The notes beneath the pieces are model-generated. The model was not told the origin of the DNA and ran no database searches. It worked only from the letters and a program-made list of their open reading frames with translations. Positions 1 through 9,027 of a stretch of DNA of 64,000 nt are shown here, piece after piece. This DNA is from Pedobacter sp. MR2016-24. GTDB lineage: Bacteria; Bacteroidota; Bacteroidia; Sphingobacteriales; Sphingobacteriaceae. Position numbers and translations under genes: made by a program. The DNA lies in assembly GCF_026239655.1 (NCBI RefSeq), contig NZ_JAPIVO010000008.1, positions 248,001-312,000 of the forward strand, given 5' to 3'. Each line of letters begins with the position of its first letter. Positions within the stretch are counted from its first letter, which is position 1.

Positions 1-127
1 GTTCAATTTCTATTAACCTGGATTCTTCCCAGCTGCGCACATTCAATACGTTTCCAGCATTTAGCAGCTGGCTTTCAATTAACTTCCCTGCTTTATCTTT
101 GATTTGGCTTAATATGGATTTTTTCAT
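1..127 (-). CDS. N-terminus of an unidentified protein, possibly a siderophore-interacting FAD reductase (partial)
   Basis: An open frame starts with ATG at 125-127 and runs leftwards off the window edge without a stop, giving about 42 residues. The start reads MKKSILSQIKDKAGKLIESQ and continues with a segment like LNAGNVLNVRSWEESRLIEI. There is no signal peptide, so it is probably cytoplasmic. The short helix followed by a strand-rich 'NV..VR.WE...L.EI' stretch resembles the start of the FAD-binding barrel of Bacteroidota siderophore-interacting proteins, but this rests on memory of the family and on very little sequence. Only the first part of the gene can be seen. Confidence 0.4.
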   Translation of the reverse strand, partial: MKKSILSQIKDKAGKLIESQLLNAGNVLNVRSWEESRLIEIE

Positions 128-240
128 GTGACATTAAATTAATGCCACAAAGAAACCTGATTTTCAACGGGTTTAAAATAGCACATATCGTGTATTTGTA
201 GCACTATTCCCGGTATTGCCGCCAAAAACACCTTGGCTGT

Positions 241-274
241 AAAAAAAAAGCCGCTGGCATTAAATACCAGCGGC
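241..274 (-). terminator. Rho-independent terminator of the PA2169-family gene
   Basis: An 8-bp perfect stem GCCGCTGG / CCAGCGGC (250-257 and 267-274) with a 9-nt loop is followed, on the minus strand, by nine Us (the A run at 241-249). It begins 18 nt after the stop of the minus-strand gene that ends at 293, so it most likely ends that transcript. Confidence 0.85.
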
Positions 275-292
275 TTCATCAAAAATTATAAC

Positions 293-754
293 TTAAATTG
301 CAGCTTGCGCATCTCTTAAAGCTTTGATGGCATCGTGACCAGCATTTACACCAACTTGTTGTTGCAATAATACTGTTCTCACATTTTCACCTAATTCATT
401 TTCCTGAAGTGCATCTCTGTAGGCTTTTTTGATCGCATCCTCACCTCTTTCACATTCCGCTAAGATACTGTGACGGTCATCACCACCAAATCCTGCTTTG
501 ATATCTATCCAGGCTCTGTGTAATGTACCCAGAATCGTATTACCCGTATCAGGATTTTCTCCGTTTCTGCCAACCAGACCAGCAAGTTCGGTTACATTCG
601 CTCTGCTCTCTGATGATAATTTATCGAAGATAGCTTTCAGGTCAATATTTTCATCCTTCAAATCTGCCGCTGCTTTATTAAATCCATCAGCTCTATCATT
701 GTTAATCTCAATAAGGTCGTTTAAAACCTCAACTGTTTTTTCTGTGTTTTCCAT
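293..754 (-). CDS. PA2169 family four-helix-bundle protein (DUF2383)
   Basis: A 153-residue cytoplasmic protein that is entirely helical in character and has no signal peptide. It opens with a 'VEVLNDLIEINNDRADGF' helix and contains E/H/D positions typical of the ferritin-like PA2169/DUF2383 family, such as 'ILAECERGEDAIKKAYRDAL' near residue 100. The family is a four-helix bundle often induced by general or envelope stress in Bacteroidota, and its biochemical role is not settled. The gene stands alone, with a strong terminator just downstream and a divergent neighbour (880) upstream. Length matches the family's usual ~150 residues. Confidence 0.85.
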   Translation of the reverse strand: MENTEKTVEVLNDLIEINNDRADGFNKAAADLKDENIDLKAIFDKLSSESRANVTELAGLVGRNGENPDTGNTILGTLHRAWIDIKAGFGGDDRHSILAECERGEDAIKKAYRDALQENELGENVRTVLLQQQVGVNAGHDAIKALRDAQAAI

Positions 755-879
755 TTTAATCTATTTTGGTAGTTGTTAGCTATTAAACAGCATCACAGGA
801 TGATAGTTTGAAATATTATTTTTTTTAGTTTGCGCAACATTTTCTCTACGAGCTTGTTATCTATAAAAAACAAAAATAT

Positions 880-1398
880 ATGAAAAACTTATTTTTATTT
901 ACGCTCAGCCTTATTTCATTAACATTTCTGGCATCACAGACCTTCGCACAATCAGAAGAATCACGCAATAAGATACAGCTGATCATAACGCATGATGGTA
1001 AATCAATAACAGCCGATTTAAATTCATTGAGCACAACCATTTCACGAACAAGTGAAGAAGATATAGCTGAGGTAAAAACAGCTGCAGATACAAGTAAAAC
1101 TAAACTGCCGTCCCCCGGCACCACTGGTTCTGCATTTTATTTATCATTTGATATCAAACAGATGAGCAATGACCTGCTAAAGGTATTCGCCAGAAAAAAA
1201 ACACGCTTTGATGGAACAATTACCATTACGGATAGCTATGGTAAAAATGCACCAAGAAGTATCAGGTTCAAACAGGCATCCTTATACAACTATTCAGATC
1301 AGTTCTCCTCCGCATCTTATGGCGACACCTACGGAAGTTCTGTCATTGCAATTATGTGTAAGGAAGTTGCGATCAATGGAATAACTATAGAACAATAA
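880..1398 (+). CDS. Exported Hcp/TssD-like protein of unknown function
   Basis: 172 residues with a clear Sec signal peptide (MKNLFLFTLSLISLTFLASQ, cleavage after TFAQ). The mature protein is beta-rich. The C-terminal half, roughly residues 90-172, has the pattern 'F..K...FDGTITITDSYG', then 'RSIRFKQASLYNYSDQFS' and finally 'IMCKEVAINGITIEQ'. This resembles the Bacteroidota type VI tube protein TssD (Hcp fold), in which a K.....F.....L..Y...F core ends in an '...I.I....' strand. True TssD proteins are cytoplasmic and carry no signal peptide, and no other T6SS gene is in the window, so this would be an exported relative. Function is not assigned. The fold suggestion is an inference. Confidence 0.6.
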   Translation: MKNLFLFTLSLISLTFLASQTFAQSEESRNKIQLIITHDGKSITADLNSLSTTISRTSEEDIAEVKTAADTSKTKLPSPGTTGSAFYLSFDIKQMSNDLLKVFARKKTRFDGTITITDSYGKNAPRSIRFKQASLYNYSDQFSSASYGDTYGSSVIAIMCKEVAINGITIEQ

Positions 1399-1423
1399 GG
1401 CCGGCATCATTATCCTAACGACT

Positions 1424-1454
1424 CCATCGTGATTTTGAAAGATCGTGATGGTTT
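1424..1454 (+). terminator. Possible terminator hairpin after the TssD-like gene
   Basis: CCATCGTGAT (1424-1433) can pair with ATCGTGATGG (1442-1451), including two G-U pairs, around an 8-nt loop. It is followed by TTT. It lies 25 nt after the stop at 1398 and before the MscS gene at 1482. The weak U tract makes it only a candidate. Confidence 0.4.
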
Positions 1455-1481
1455 CGTATTATTGAACTAGGCCTCATCATT

Positions 1482-3971
1482 ATGCATATACAAAGCTATT
1501 TCCGCATTGTTATTTTTGTACTGCTCAGCATCTTTTCCATAAATGCTTCCGCACAGGGCAGGAATAGTGACAGTTCAGTTACCAGCAGGGATAGCATTGC
1601 AAAAGGATTTGTGGATAGAATGCAGGATTTCGCAAAAGAGTCTGCCATCAAGAGCAAGGCCGAATTTGACGCAGATAAAGCAATTGCAATCCAGTTAAGA
1701 ATCTTCGAAGAAGTAAGACTGACAATGCAGAGCGCGAAGAGTTATATGAAATCGGGTCTCGATACCTCGGCACTCAAGCAAAACCTGAAGGAAATTCAGG
1801 GCGACTTCACAATAGCTGCTGACGGCGTTTTTATCAACAAAGGAACGGCCCAGACTTATCGCAACCTGACCGCAACTAAAAAAATAATCAATGAGCTGAT
1901 TGGTGAGGCAAGGGTGAGCAAGCTGAGACTGGATACCAGACAGCAGGCACTGACCGGATACAGGTTTCGAATGGATTCATTGTTGACCACCCCGGCACTT
2001 TTTAATTTCCCGAAGGATTCCCTGGAATTGATGGATTACCTGCACAGCCTGGTTACGCTTGCCAAGGAAACGGGTCCTGTAGACTCAGCACTCAGAATTG
2101 CCGGACGGAATGTACAGCGACTGCTCAATGCCTACAATCTGGAAATCAACCAGCTGAAACTAAGTGTAGATGAAATTGAGCACGATGAGCAGAAGATGGC
2201 AAAAACCACTCTGAGCAGGGAATTTCCCAATCTTTGGAAAACACCAGGATCCTACAGACCTTTTCAGGAAATCCTGAATTTCTCCAAAGTAAAGGGGCTG
2301 CTCACCCTCCGGTTTTATGCCATTAATAATCTCTGGAAATTAGTAGCATTTACCGGATTGGCTATGCTTTCCTTCCTCTACCTGCGTTCCCTGAAGACGA
2401 TTTATACTTCGAAGGGATTAATGAATAACAGTTATGAAGGACAACTGGTCATCCGATACCCGGTGTTATCTGCAGTACTGCTGGTGATCAGTATATTTCA
2501 GTTCATATTTTTTTCTCCGCCTTTTATTTTGAACGTTATATTCTGGCTGATCTCCTGCATCTGCCTCACAATTATTTTCAGGGGCTATATTACCCGATAC
2601 TGGATGTGGGTATGGCTGCTCATGGTGACTTTTTTCTTTTTGGCCGCAGCAGACAACCTCGTGTTGCAGGCATCCAGAACTGAGCGCTGGTTTATGCTTG
2701 TGGTAGCCCTGGCAGGCATTTTTTCGGGTATTGTTATCATTTTTCAGCGACGTCAGCATGAATTGCGGGAGAAATGGATAGCCTATTCCATTGGTTTTAT
2801 GGTTTTCCTGGAAATATGTTCGGTCGCCTTAAATATATTCGGCCGCTACAATGTCTCCAAAACCTTATTCATAGGGGGATTTCTGAATGTGATTATTGCC
2901 ATACTATTCCTTTGGGTAGTCAGGTTTATCAACGAGGGATTGGTTCTCGCTTTCGATGTTTATACGGTTCAGGATAAAAAGCTGTTCTATTTAAACTTTG
3001 GACGGGTAGGGTCAAGAGCGCCCTTTTTGCTGTATGTACTTTTGGTATTGGGATGGATCGTCTTAATGGGTCACAATTTTCCTTTATTTGAATATCTTTC
3101 TCAGCCGCTACTGAACTTTTTAAGCAGGGACAGAACCATCGGGGATTATACATTTACGATCAATTCCCTGTTTCTCTTCTTTGCAATAATGTCCATCTCA
3201 GTTATTGTTTCTAAAATTGTTTCCTTTTTTGCCTCTGATGACCATCTGGGCACCAGCAAGGACAAGGAATCAAAAAAACAAAGATTAGGCAGCTGGGTAC
3301 TACTGGTACGCATATTTATCCTGTCCACAGGTCTTTTTCTGGCCATTGCAGCCGTGGGTATCCCTATGGATCGCATCACTATTATTATAGGGGCATTGGG
3401 TGTTGGGATTGGATTCGGCCTGCAAACCCTGGTTAACAATTTAGTCAGCGGCCTTATCATTGCTTTTGAAAAACCAGTTAATGTAGGTGATATTGTCGAT
3501 GTGGATGGCCAGGGTGGCACAATGAAGTCCATCGGTTTCCGTAGCAGTGTGATCACCACCTGGGATGGTGCTGATTTAGTGATGCCAAACGGCGACTTAC
3601 TGAACTCCCACCTGATGAACTGGACCTTAGCGGGAAACCGCAAGCGGGTGTCCATCCTCATCGGTGTGTCTTACGATGCTGATCTGGAAAAATGCAGAAA
3701 AATAGTGAAGGAATTACTGGATGCAGAAGAACGGATCAGCAAATCGCATCCTCCGGTTGTACAATTTGAAGAGTTTGGTGCCAGTGCAATCCATCTCAAA
3801 ATCTATTTTTGGACCAAACATATGTCCGATAACAATTCTACCAGAAGTGATCTGGTGATATCCATTACTAAAGCGTTCAAGTCTAATCAGATTCAAATAC
3901 CTTTCCCTCAACAGGATGTGCATTTACATATGGAGAAGCAGGAGAATGAAAAAACAAGGGGAAGCTCCTGA
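1482..3971 (+). CDS. Large mechanosensitive ion channel, MscS family
   Basis: 829 residues. A signal peptide (about 1-24, ending SINASAQG) is followed by a long helical periplasmic region (about 25-260), a block of hydrophobic segments from about residue 280 to 640, and the MscS core at about 630-800. The pore helix and vestibule start are plain: GALGVGIGFGLQTLVNNLVS near residue 637, then 'PVNVGDIVDVDGQGGTMKSI' and 'VMPNGDLLNSHLMNW'. The overall design is that of the large MscK/MscM-like channels, which open under membrane tension to release solutes during hypo-osmotic shock. The gene is transcribed alone, and nothing beside it points to a special substrate. MscS family membership is firm; the large-channel subgroup is inferred from length. 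Confidence 0.92.
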   Translation: MHIQSYFRIVIFVLLSIFSINASAQGRNSDSSVTSRDSIAKGFVDRMQDFAKESAIKSKAEFDADKAIAIQLRIFEEVRLTMQSAKSYMKSGLDTSALKQNLKEIQGDFTIAADGVFINKGTAQTYRNLTATKKIINELIGEARVSKLRLDTRQQALTGYRFRMDSLLTTPALFNFPKDSLELMDYLHSLVTLAKETGPVDSALRIAGRNVQRLLNAYNLEINQLKLSVDEIEHDEQKMAKTTLSREFPNLWKTPGSYRPFQEILNFSKVKGLLTLRFYAINNLWKLVAFTGLAMLSFLYLRSLKTIYTSKGLMNNSYEGQLVIRYPVLSAVLLVISIFQFIFFSPPFILNVIFWLISCICLTIIFRGYITRYWMWVWLLMVTFFFLAAADNLVLQASRTERWFMLVVALAGIFSGIVIIFQRRQHELREKWIAYSIGFMVFLEICSVALNIFGRYNVSKTLFIGGFLNVIIAILFLWVVRFINEGLVLAFDVYTVQDKKLFYLNFGRVGSRAPFLLYVLLVLGWIVLMGHNFPLFEYLSQPLLNFLSRDRTIGDYTFTINSLFLFFAIMSISVIVSKIVSFFASDDHLGTSKDKESKKQRLGSWVLLVRIFILSTGLFLAIAAVGIPMDRITIIIGALGVGIGFGLQTLVNNLVSGLIIAFEKPVNVGDIVDVDGQGGTMKSIGFRSSVITTWDGADLVMPNGDLLNSHLMNWTLAGNRKRVSILIGVSYDADLEKCRKIVKELLDAEERISKSHPPVVQFEEFGASAIHLKIYFWTKHMSDNNSTRSDLVISITKAFKSNQIQIPFPQQDVHLHMEKQENEKTRGSS

Positions 3972-4103
3972 TAAATCTTCCCCATGCAGAATTATGCAGC
4001 CCTTCTGTTTCTTAACTCATCCACTTCAGATTGGCGGAAGTAAATGGTTGTCTTATACCAGAATTTGTAAGTCAAATTGATTATGTTTATTTGCTGATAC
4101 CAT

Positions 4104-4355
4104 ATGCAACAACTCAAAGATATATCAACAACCATCTTGTCGGTCGCTACCCAGCGTGGCCCGGAAAAAAGCACCTGTCCATCAGAAATTGCACGAAAGC
4201 TATTTCCTGATGACTGGCGTAATCATATGAAAAATGTAGTAGACGTAGCTATAGATTTACATCATCAGGGTAAAGTGATGATCACACAAAAAGGGATAGC
4301 CATCGATGTGAATCACATTAAAGGACCTGTTCGCATTAAAATCATCTTACCTTAA
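4104..4355 (+). CDS. DUF3253 domain protein
   Basis: An 83-residue cytoplasmic protein. The hallmarks of DUF3253 are visible: 'RGPEKSTCPSEIARKLFPDD' followed by W, then 'GKVMITQKGIAID', and a final 'GPVRIKI'. The predicted fold is a small winged helix. The function of the family is unknown. It is convergent with the GH2 gene that ends at 4364, with 8 nt between the two stops. Length is typical of the family. Confidence 0.85.
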   Translation: MQQLKDISTTILSVATQRGPEKSTCPSEIARKLFPDDWRNHMKNVVDVAIDLHHQGKVMITQKGIAIDVNHIKGPVRIKIILP

Positions 4356-4363
4356 TAGCATAA

Positions 4364-6793
4364 TTATCTGGTTTTAACTGTTATCTGTCCGTTTTCCAAA
4401 CCTTCACTGATTGCCTGCAGCCGTGTGACTCCCTTCTCTTTTTGCGCCTGCAAAATAATTTGGCATTTACCATTGAATAACTTTCTTTTCCATTTCCCCT
4501 CTTCGCATTGATCTGCTTCATGACTGCTGGGATCACCATTGCCTACCCCAATGATTTTCAGACCACTTTGTACGGAAAATTCAACGCTTGAGTTTACATC
4601 GGGAACCGACCTTCCCTGCTTGTCTACAGCTGTCACATTCACCACAACAACATCTTTTCCATCTGCTTGAACCTGTGCCCGATTCGCATCAAGTACCAAA
4701 CGGTAAGGGCTTCCGGTAGTTTCTATTTTAGCTGTTATCTTTTTTCCTTTTTTATAAGCTATGGCTGATAAAGTACCGGGATGGTAGGGCACGTTCCATT
4801 TCAGGTGACTGTTGCGTGGCATTGTTTTTTGCCCCTGACTTTTACCATTCAGGAATAACTCTACTTTATCGGCATTGGTATTTACCCAAACCTCTATGGG
4901 CTGCCCCTCTTTTCCTTTCCAGTTCCAGTGTGGCGAAAGGTGCAGCACATCTTTATCTGTCCACCAGGATTGATAGTAATAATAAATATTTTTCGGAAAA
5001 CCACAAACATCCATCACCCCGAAATGTGAATTGATATTTGGCCATTCATAAGGTGTAGGCTCCCCTCTGTAATCAAATCCTGTCCAGATAAATCCGCCCT
5101 GCCAAAAATCATTTTCCGCAGCAAGCGTCCACCACTCTTCAGCTTTACTGGCCCACCAGGGTGCAGTAATGTCCTGATCTGGCACATAACCGGCTATAGA
5201 ATCTTTCACATAAATACCTCTGGTGGTTACTGTGCTCCCCATCTCTGTACCTATAAGAGGCTGATCAGGATGATCTTTATGGTAATCGGCAACGGCAAAC
5301 TGACGATAATTAAATCCCCTTACAGGGATTACCTCATTAACGCCATTAAACACGTTGGGCAGATCGGCGGCATAAGTACTGGTACGGTAAGGATCCAGTT
5401 CATGCTGTTTTGCCAATAGCGTCTGTGCAATACGTTTACCTACGGAACTGGTTTGCAGTAAACCTTCCTCGTTACCTATGGACCATAAAAATATGCTGGG
5501 ATGGTTTCTGTCTCTTTTGATCAGCCTTTCTAACTGTGACAGGTATTCAGCGCCACTGTTTAACAAGCGCTGCTCATCTAGCACCAACATTCCCAGGCTA
5601 TCGCAGGCGGCGAGCAATTCCGGCGTTGGTGCATGGTGACTCGCCCTGTAGGCATTACAGCCCATTTGTTTCAATAAGCTTATCCGGTAATACTGCATCT
5701 CATCTGGTAAAGCGCTACCGAGACCGGCATGATCCTGATGGTTGTTTGTCCCCTGTATCTTAATGTGTTTCCCGTTCAGAAAAAAGCCCTTTACAGGATC
5801 CATATGAATAGTTCTGATGCCATAACGCGTCACCGTACTATCCAATACTTTGGTTCCGGATTTTAAAAGGGTAACGACTTTATAGAGATAAGGATCTTCG
5901 AGCGACCAGCGTTTGGGCTGATCCAGGTTTATCACCTGCTTAGTCTGTCCCTTTGCATTCACCGCAAGGTCGAGATGCTGTACTGCTGCAGCTGATACCT
6001 TTCGGCCATTTCTATCTGTAATATAACTATACAATTGTATTTTACCAGGCTGCTGCCCCAGGTTCTGTACGGTTGATTCTACGGTCACCCTTGCTTTTTG
6101 ATCTTCTATATCAGCATGAATAAAAATTCCGTCTTGCGGCAGATGAATATTGTCATACTGGTTGAGCCAGACATGCCTGTAGATCCCTGCCCCCTCATAA
6201 AACCAGCCCTCATATTGGGTAGCATCTACCCTCACTGCAATCACATTGTCTTTCCCATAAATAAGGTTGTCTGTCAGATCATAACTGACCCCCAGGTAAC
6301 CACTGGCATTCCTGCCGAGATATATACCATTGACCCATACCTCCGCATCTCTGAAAATCCCGTCAAACTGTACCTGGAAACGCTGACCTGAATCTGCTTT
6401 TGACACAGTAAAATGTTTACGGTACCAACCGATGCTTGTTGCAGCAAATAAACCTCCTACCGGCTTATAACCATGTGCCAGAACATCTGCATTGGCAGAT
6501 TGTGCAAATGGAAGTCCCGCTGCCCAGTCATGCGGCAGATTCAATTTCCGCCATGCTGTATCGTCAAATACAGGACTAATTGCGGTCTGCTCTGCTTTGC
6601 CGGATTTAGCAAATAAGTTGGCTACTTTATAATTAAAGTCTTTAGCAGGATCAGCAGCATGCCCGAGACTGAATCTCCAGCCTTCATCAAAATTGAGGTG
6701 TGAGGGAAGAGAAGTTTTCTGGGCAGAAACAGGTTTCGGGCTAAAGAACTGGATGCTGGAAAGCAACAGGAACAATTTTATAAAATAGCGCAT
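4364..6793 (-). CDS. Secreted GH2 beta-galactosidase of the galactan locus
   Basis: About 809 residues from the ATG at 6793. That start gives a clean signal peptide (MRYFIKLFLLLSSIQFFS) and leaves 10 nt after the upstream stop. An earlier in-frame start at 6826 would overlap the previous gene. The order is sugar-binding jelly roll (about 25-200), Ig-like domain, TIM barrel (about 300-580) and C-terminal beta domains. Acid/base Glu is in FLWSIGNEEG (about residue 442), and the nucleophile Glu is in LIGTEMGS (about residue 517). It should remove terminal beta-linked galactose in the periplasm from galacto-oligosaccharides made by the GH53 enzyme. It is the last gene of the galactan operon, matching the GH2-GH53-SusE-SusD-SusC order of the Bacteroides thetaiotaomicron galactan locus. 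Confidence 0.9.
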   Translation of the reverse strand: MRYFIKLFLLLSSIQFFSPKPVSAQKTSLPSHLNFDEGWRFSLGHAADPAKDFNYKVANLFAKSGKAEQTAISPVFDDTAWRKLNLPHDWAAGLPFAQSANADVLAHGYKPVGGLFAATSIGWYRKHFTVSKADSGQRFQVQFDGIFRDAEVWVNGIYLGRNASGYLGVSYDLTDNLIYGKDNVIAVRVDATQYEGWFYEGAGIYRHVWLNQYDNIHLPQDGIFIHADIEDQKARVTVESTVQNLGQQPGKIQLYSYITDRNGRKVSAAAVQHLDLAVNAKGQTKQVINLDQPKRWSLEDPYLYKVVTLLKSGTKVLDSTVTRYGIRTIHMDPVKGFFLNGKHIKIQGTNNHQDHAGLGSALPDEMQYYRISLLKQMGCNAYRASHHAPTPELLAACDSLGMLVLDEQRLLNSGAEYLSQLERLIKRDRNHPSIFLWSIGNEEGLLQTSSVGKRIAQTLLAKQHELDPYRTSTYAADLPNVFNGVNEVIPVRGFNYRQFAVADYHKDHPDQPLIGTEMGSTVTTRGIYVKDSIAGYVPDQDITAPWWASKAEEWWTLAAENDFWQGGFIWTGFDYRGEPTPYEWPNINSHFGVMDVCGFPKNIYYYYQSWWTDKDVLHLSPHWNWKGKEGQPIEVWVNTNADKVELFLNGKSQGQKTMPRNSHLKWNVPYHPGTLSAIAYKKGKKITAKIETTGSPYRLVLDANRAQVQADGKDVVVVNVTAVDKQGRSVPDVNSSVEFSVQSGLKIIGVGNGDPSSHEADQCEEGKWKRKLFNGKCQIILQAQKEKGVTRLQAISEGLENGQITVKTR

Positions 6794-6803
6794 ATCTATA
6801 TTG

Positions 6804-9020
6804 TTATTTAAGATAAATAGATTCAATCTCCAGGGTATTAGGCTGGTCGGTTGTACGGTTATTCATACCGTAACCAAATGTCACTTCCAGTTTTCTCGCG
6901 TCTTGCAGATGGAAAACAGCTGAGGTAACCGATTGATAGTAAAGCGGTAAGAAGCCAGGATATGGCCGCGGAAGAAGTAATTGTGCATCTTTTTTCAAAC
7001 TACGGAGAGGAATCTCAATGTCTGAGAACTCGTTGCTCACCACCGCTTCAGCAGAGTAGAAATCTGCATTTTCGGTAATCAGTCCCAATTTGATTTTGAT
7101 AGACTTTTTATTACCGGTTTTCGCACGTATCACGATAGTCTTCAGCGCATCAATTCCCGGAGCGTTCGGGTCCATTAAATCTCCAAAATAACTTTGAATT
7201 CCAATTAAAGGATTTTGCTCAGTTGTATCCATCTTCAGTTTCAATACCGCAGCTCCGGGGATTTCGGCATCAATGTATTCAACCGCCTTGTTATTCCAGT
7301 CGGGATTATACACCGCTATTTTTTCCCTGTCTGTAACCGGATTAAATATTTTGATCAGTGATGTCCTGGGTGCCACAAATTCACCTGCTTTGATCACCCC
7401 AAGAGCACTTTGTGCAGTATAGCTGTTTTTCTTGTCTTTTCTGCTTAACCAGTAAACACCCGGGGAAACTTTAATTTCCTTGTCATTAGCGATAGCGGAT
7501 ACGGTCTTGTCATTAATTGCCGTTAGCCTGTAACCACTCCCCAGATCGGGCAGGTCCAGCACCATAGCATGACTGTCCCAGCTGATCCTGCTTACATCTT
7601 TACCGGGTGAATTCTTTTCAAAAGGGTCACGGATAAATACAGCATCAGGCATGACTTCCAATCGCCATAAACCTTCTTCCACATGGTCGATAAAATAAGC
7701 ACCTGTTCCTTTATACGTACTTAACACAGAACTGCCCACACCTGCTATATGTTGCAGCAATGCCGGATTTACAGGCAACGAAGTAGTGGTATTGGAGAAA
7801 TAAAATTCGTCGGCAGTATTCATCTCACTCAATGAATTTTTATGGTCAAGTCTGAAAGCGTCAAACAACGTATCTATCGCATATTTTTGAAGTCTCGGCA
7901 ACTGGTGAAAAGCCCTGGAGGCAATGAGCAAGCTGATTGCCTTTGAAGGAGTATAGGCCAGATTTAAGTAATGTGTCTGATATTCTACATTGCTGGAAGC
8001 GGTGGCCATCGGATCATACGCAAATTGCGTAGCCCACTGAAATCCTGCTGCACGGAAACTCCTGGCCATGGCCGGATACATATAAGCAGCCAATACATCT
8101 GCCGCATCAAATTCATAAACCATCTTCGCCCGGTTTTTAAAGCCGGGGATAGTATCGAAAGGAATGCTGTATGCTGATACGTTCGGCAGGTAATTGCCCT
8201 GCTGGGTGTGGCCGGCGACAAGCCCCGTGGGATACCATTGGAAACTATGGCCCTGTACATCTGCTTTGACGATGGCGCCGGCATATTTTGGCGATTCACT
8301 GATATTATAGAAAACGGGTTTCTTCCAGCCCGTCTGACGAATCGCTTTCACCATACGGTTAACATATTCAGTTGTTCTTGCCGGCGGACCGCTATGCTGC
8401 GGCTCATTGTTCACCTCAGTGGCAATCACATCCGGATCCTGCTGATAGGTAAGTCCGGTATAGCGGTTTTTATGCTTAAAAAATTGGGTCAGGTAGTTTT
8501 CCTGAGCTAAAAAAGCAGCTTCTTCTACCAGTGCGCGTTTTTTGCCATATTTTGAAGAGAAACTGCCCGTATTTTCATCCTTTTCCGGATAACCATTCCC
8601 CCAAAAGGCAATGGGCGTAATAATTGTTTTTATATTTCTCTTTTTAAGTTCAGCCAGCAGGAAATCGAATAACCGGAGATGTTCGTTATTGATGAGGTTG
8701 CCTAATGTGTCAGAAATTTCTGTATCCCATACATGCACCCTGAACGCATCCAGACCAAGGCGTGAAAAATGATACACATCATCTCTGATGGCCTGCTCTA
8801 CAGAAATGCCCAGCCGATTGATAGAGCGGTAACCATAAGCAAATGGTGCCGTATAATTCACACCAAAAAAAGCAGCTTCCTGTTGGTTTTTCTCCCAGCG
8901 AATCACCCCCTTCGCATCTATATAAATCCCTTGTTTAGCGGCTGATGATTTTTTGGATTGTGCAGTAGCATGTAATGAGAAGGCAGTAGCCAGGGCAAAT
9001 AAAAAGTATTTCTTAATCAT
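6804..9020 (-). CDS. Secreted clan-A-like glycoside hydrolase, galactan locus (possible GH147-type galactanase/galactosidase)
   Basis: About 738 residues from ATG 9020, chosen because it gives a typical signal peptide (MIKKYFLFALATAFSLHATA) and sits 7 nt after the GH53 stop. The N-terminal 450 residues form a GH5/GH53-like TIM barrel: 'FFGVNYTAPFAYGYRS' start, 'DAFRVHVWD', acid/base Glu in 'ATEVNNEPQ' (about residue 206) and probable nucleophile Glu in 'MVYEFDAADV' (about residue 303). The C-terminal 300 residues are beta-rich and may bind sugar. Databases often label such proteins only 'membrane or secreted protein'. The galactan setting makes a beta-galactan-acting enzyme likely, and GH147 is a reasonable guess that needs a family search. 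Confidence 0.65.
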   Translation of the reverse strand: MIKKYFLFALATAFSLHATAQSKKSSAAKQGIYIDAKGVIRWEKNQQEAAFFGVNYTAPFAYGYRSINRLGISVEQAIRDDVYHFSRLGLDAFRVHVWDTEISDTLGNLINNEHLRLFDFLLAELKKRNIKTIITPIAFWGNGYPEKDENTGSFSSKYGKKRALVEEAAFLAQENYLTQFFKHKNRYTGLTYQQDPDVIATEVNNEPQHSGPPARTTEYVNRMVKAIRQTGWKKPVFYNISESPKYAGAIVKADVQGHSFQWYPTGLVAGHTQQGNYLPNVSAYSIPFDTIPGFKNRAKMVYEFDAADVLAAYMYPAMARSFRAAGFQWATQFAYDPMATASSNVEYQTHYLNLAYTPSKAISLLIASRAFHQLPRLQKYAIDTLFDAFRLDHKNSLSEMNTADEFYFSNTTTSLPVNPALLQHIAGVGSSVLSTYKGTGAYFIDHVEEGLWRLEVMPDAVFIRDPFEKNSPGKDVSRISWDSHAMVLDLPDLGSGYRLTAINDKTVSAIANDKEIKVSPGVYWLSRKDKKNSYTAQSALGVIKAGEFVAPRTSLIKIFNPVTDREKIAVYNPDWNNKAVEYIDAEIPGAAVLKLKMDTTEQNPLIGIQSYFGDLMDPNAPGIDALKTIVIRAKTGNKKSIKIKLGLITENADFYSAEAVVSNEFSDIEIPLRSLKKDAQLLLPRPYPGFLPLYYQSVTSAVFHLQDARKLEVTFGYGMNNRTTDQPNTLEIESIYLK

Positions 9021-9027
9021 ATCAGGT

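Noticed and set aside
3146-3661. 171-residue minus-strand open frame
   Set aside because: It lies antisense to the MscS core, whose motifs are unmistakable.
3992-4174. Minus-strand frame ending 'TIYFRQSEVDELRNRRAA'
   Set aside because: The end vaguely resembles an excisionase-type HTH domain, but there is no HTH before it and it overlaps the DUF3253 start. Too short to support a pseudogene call.
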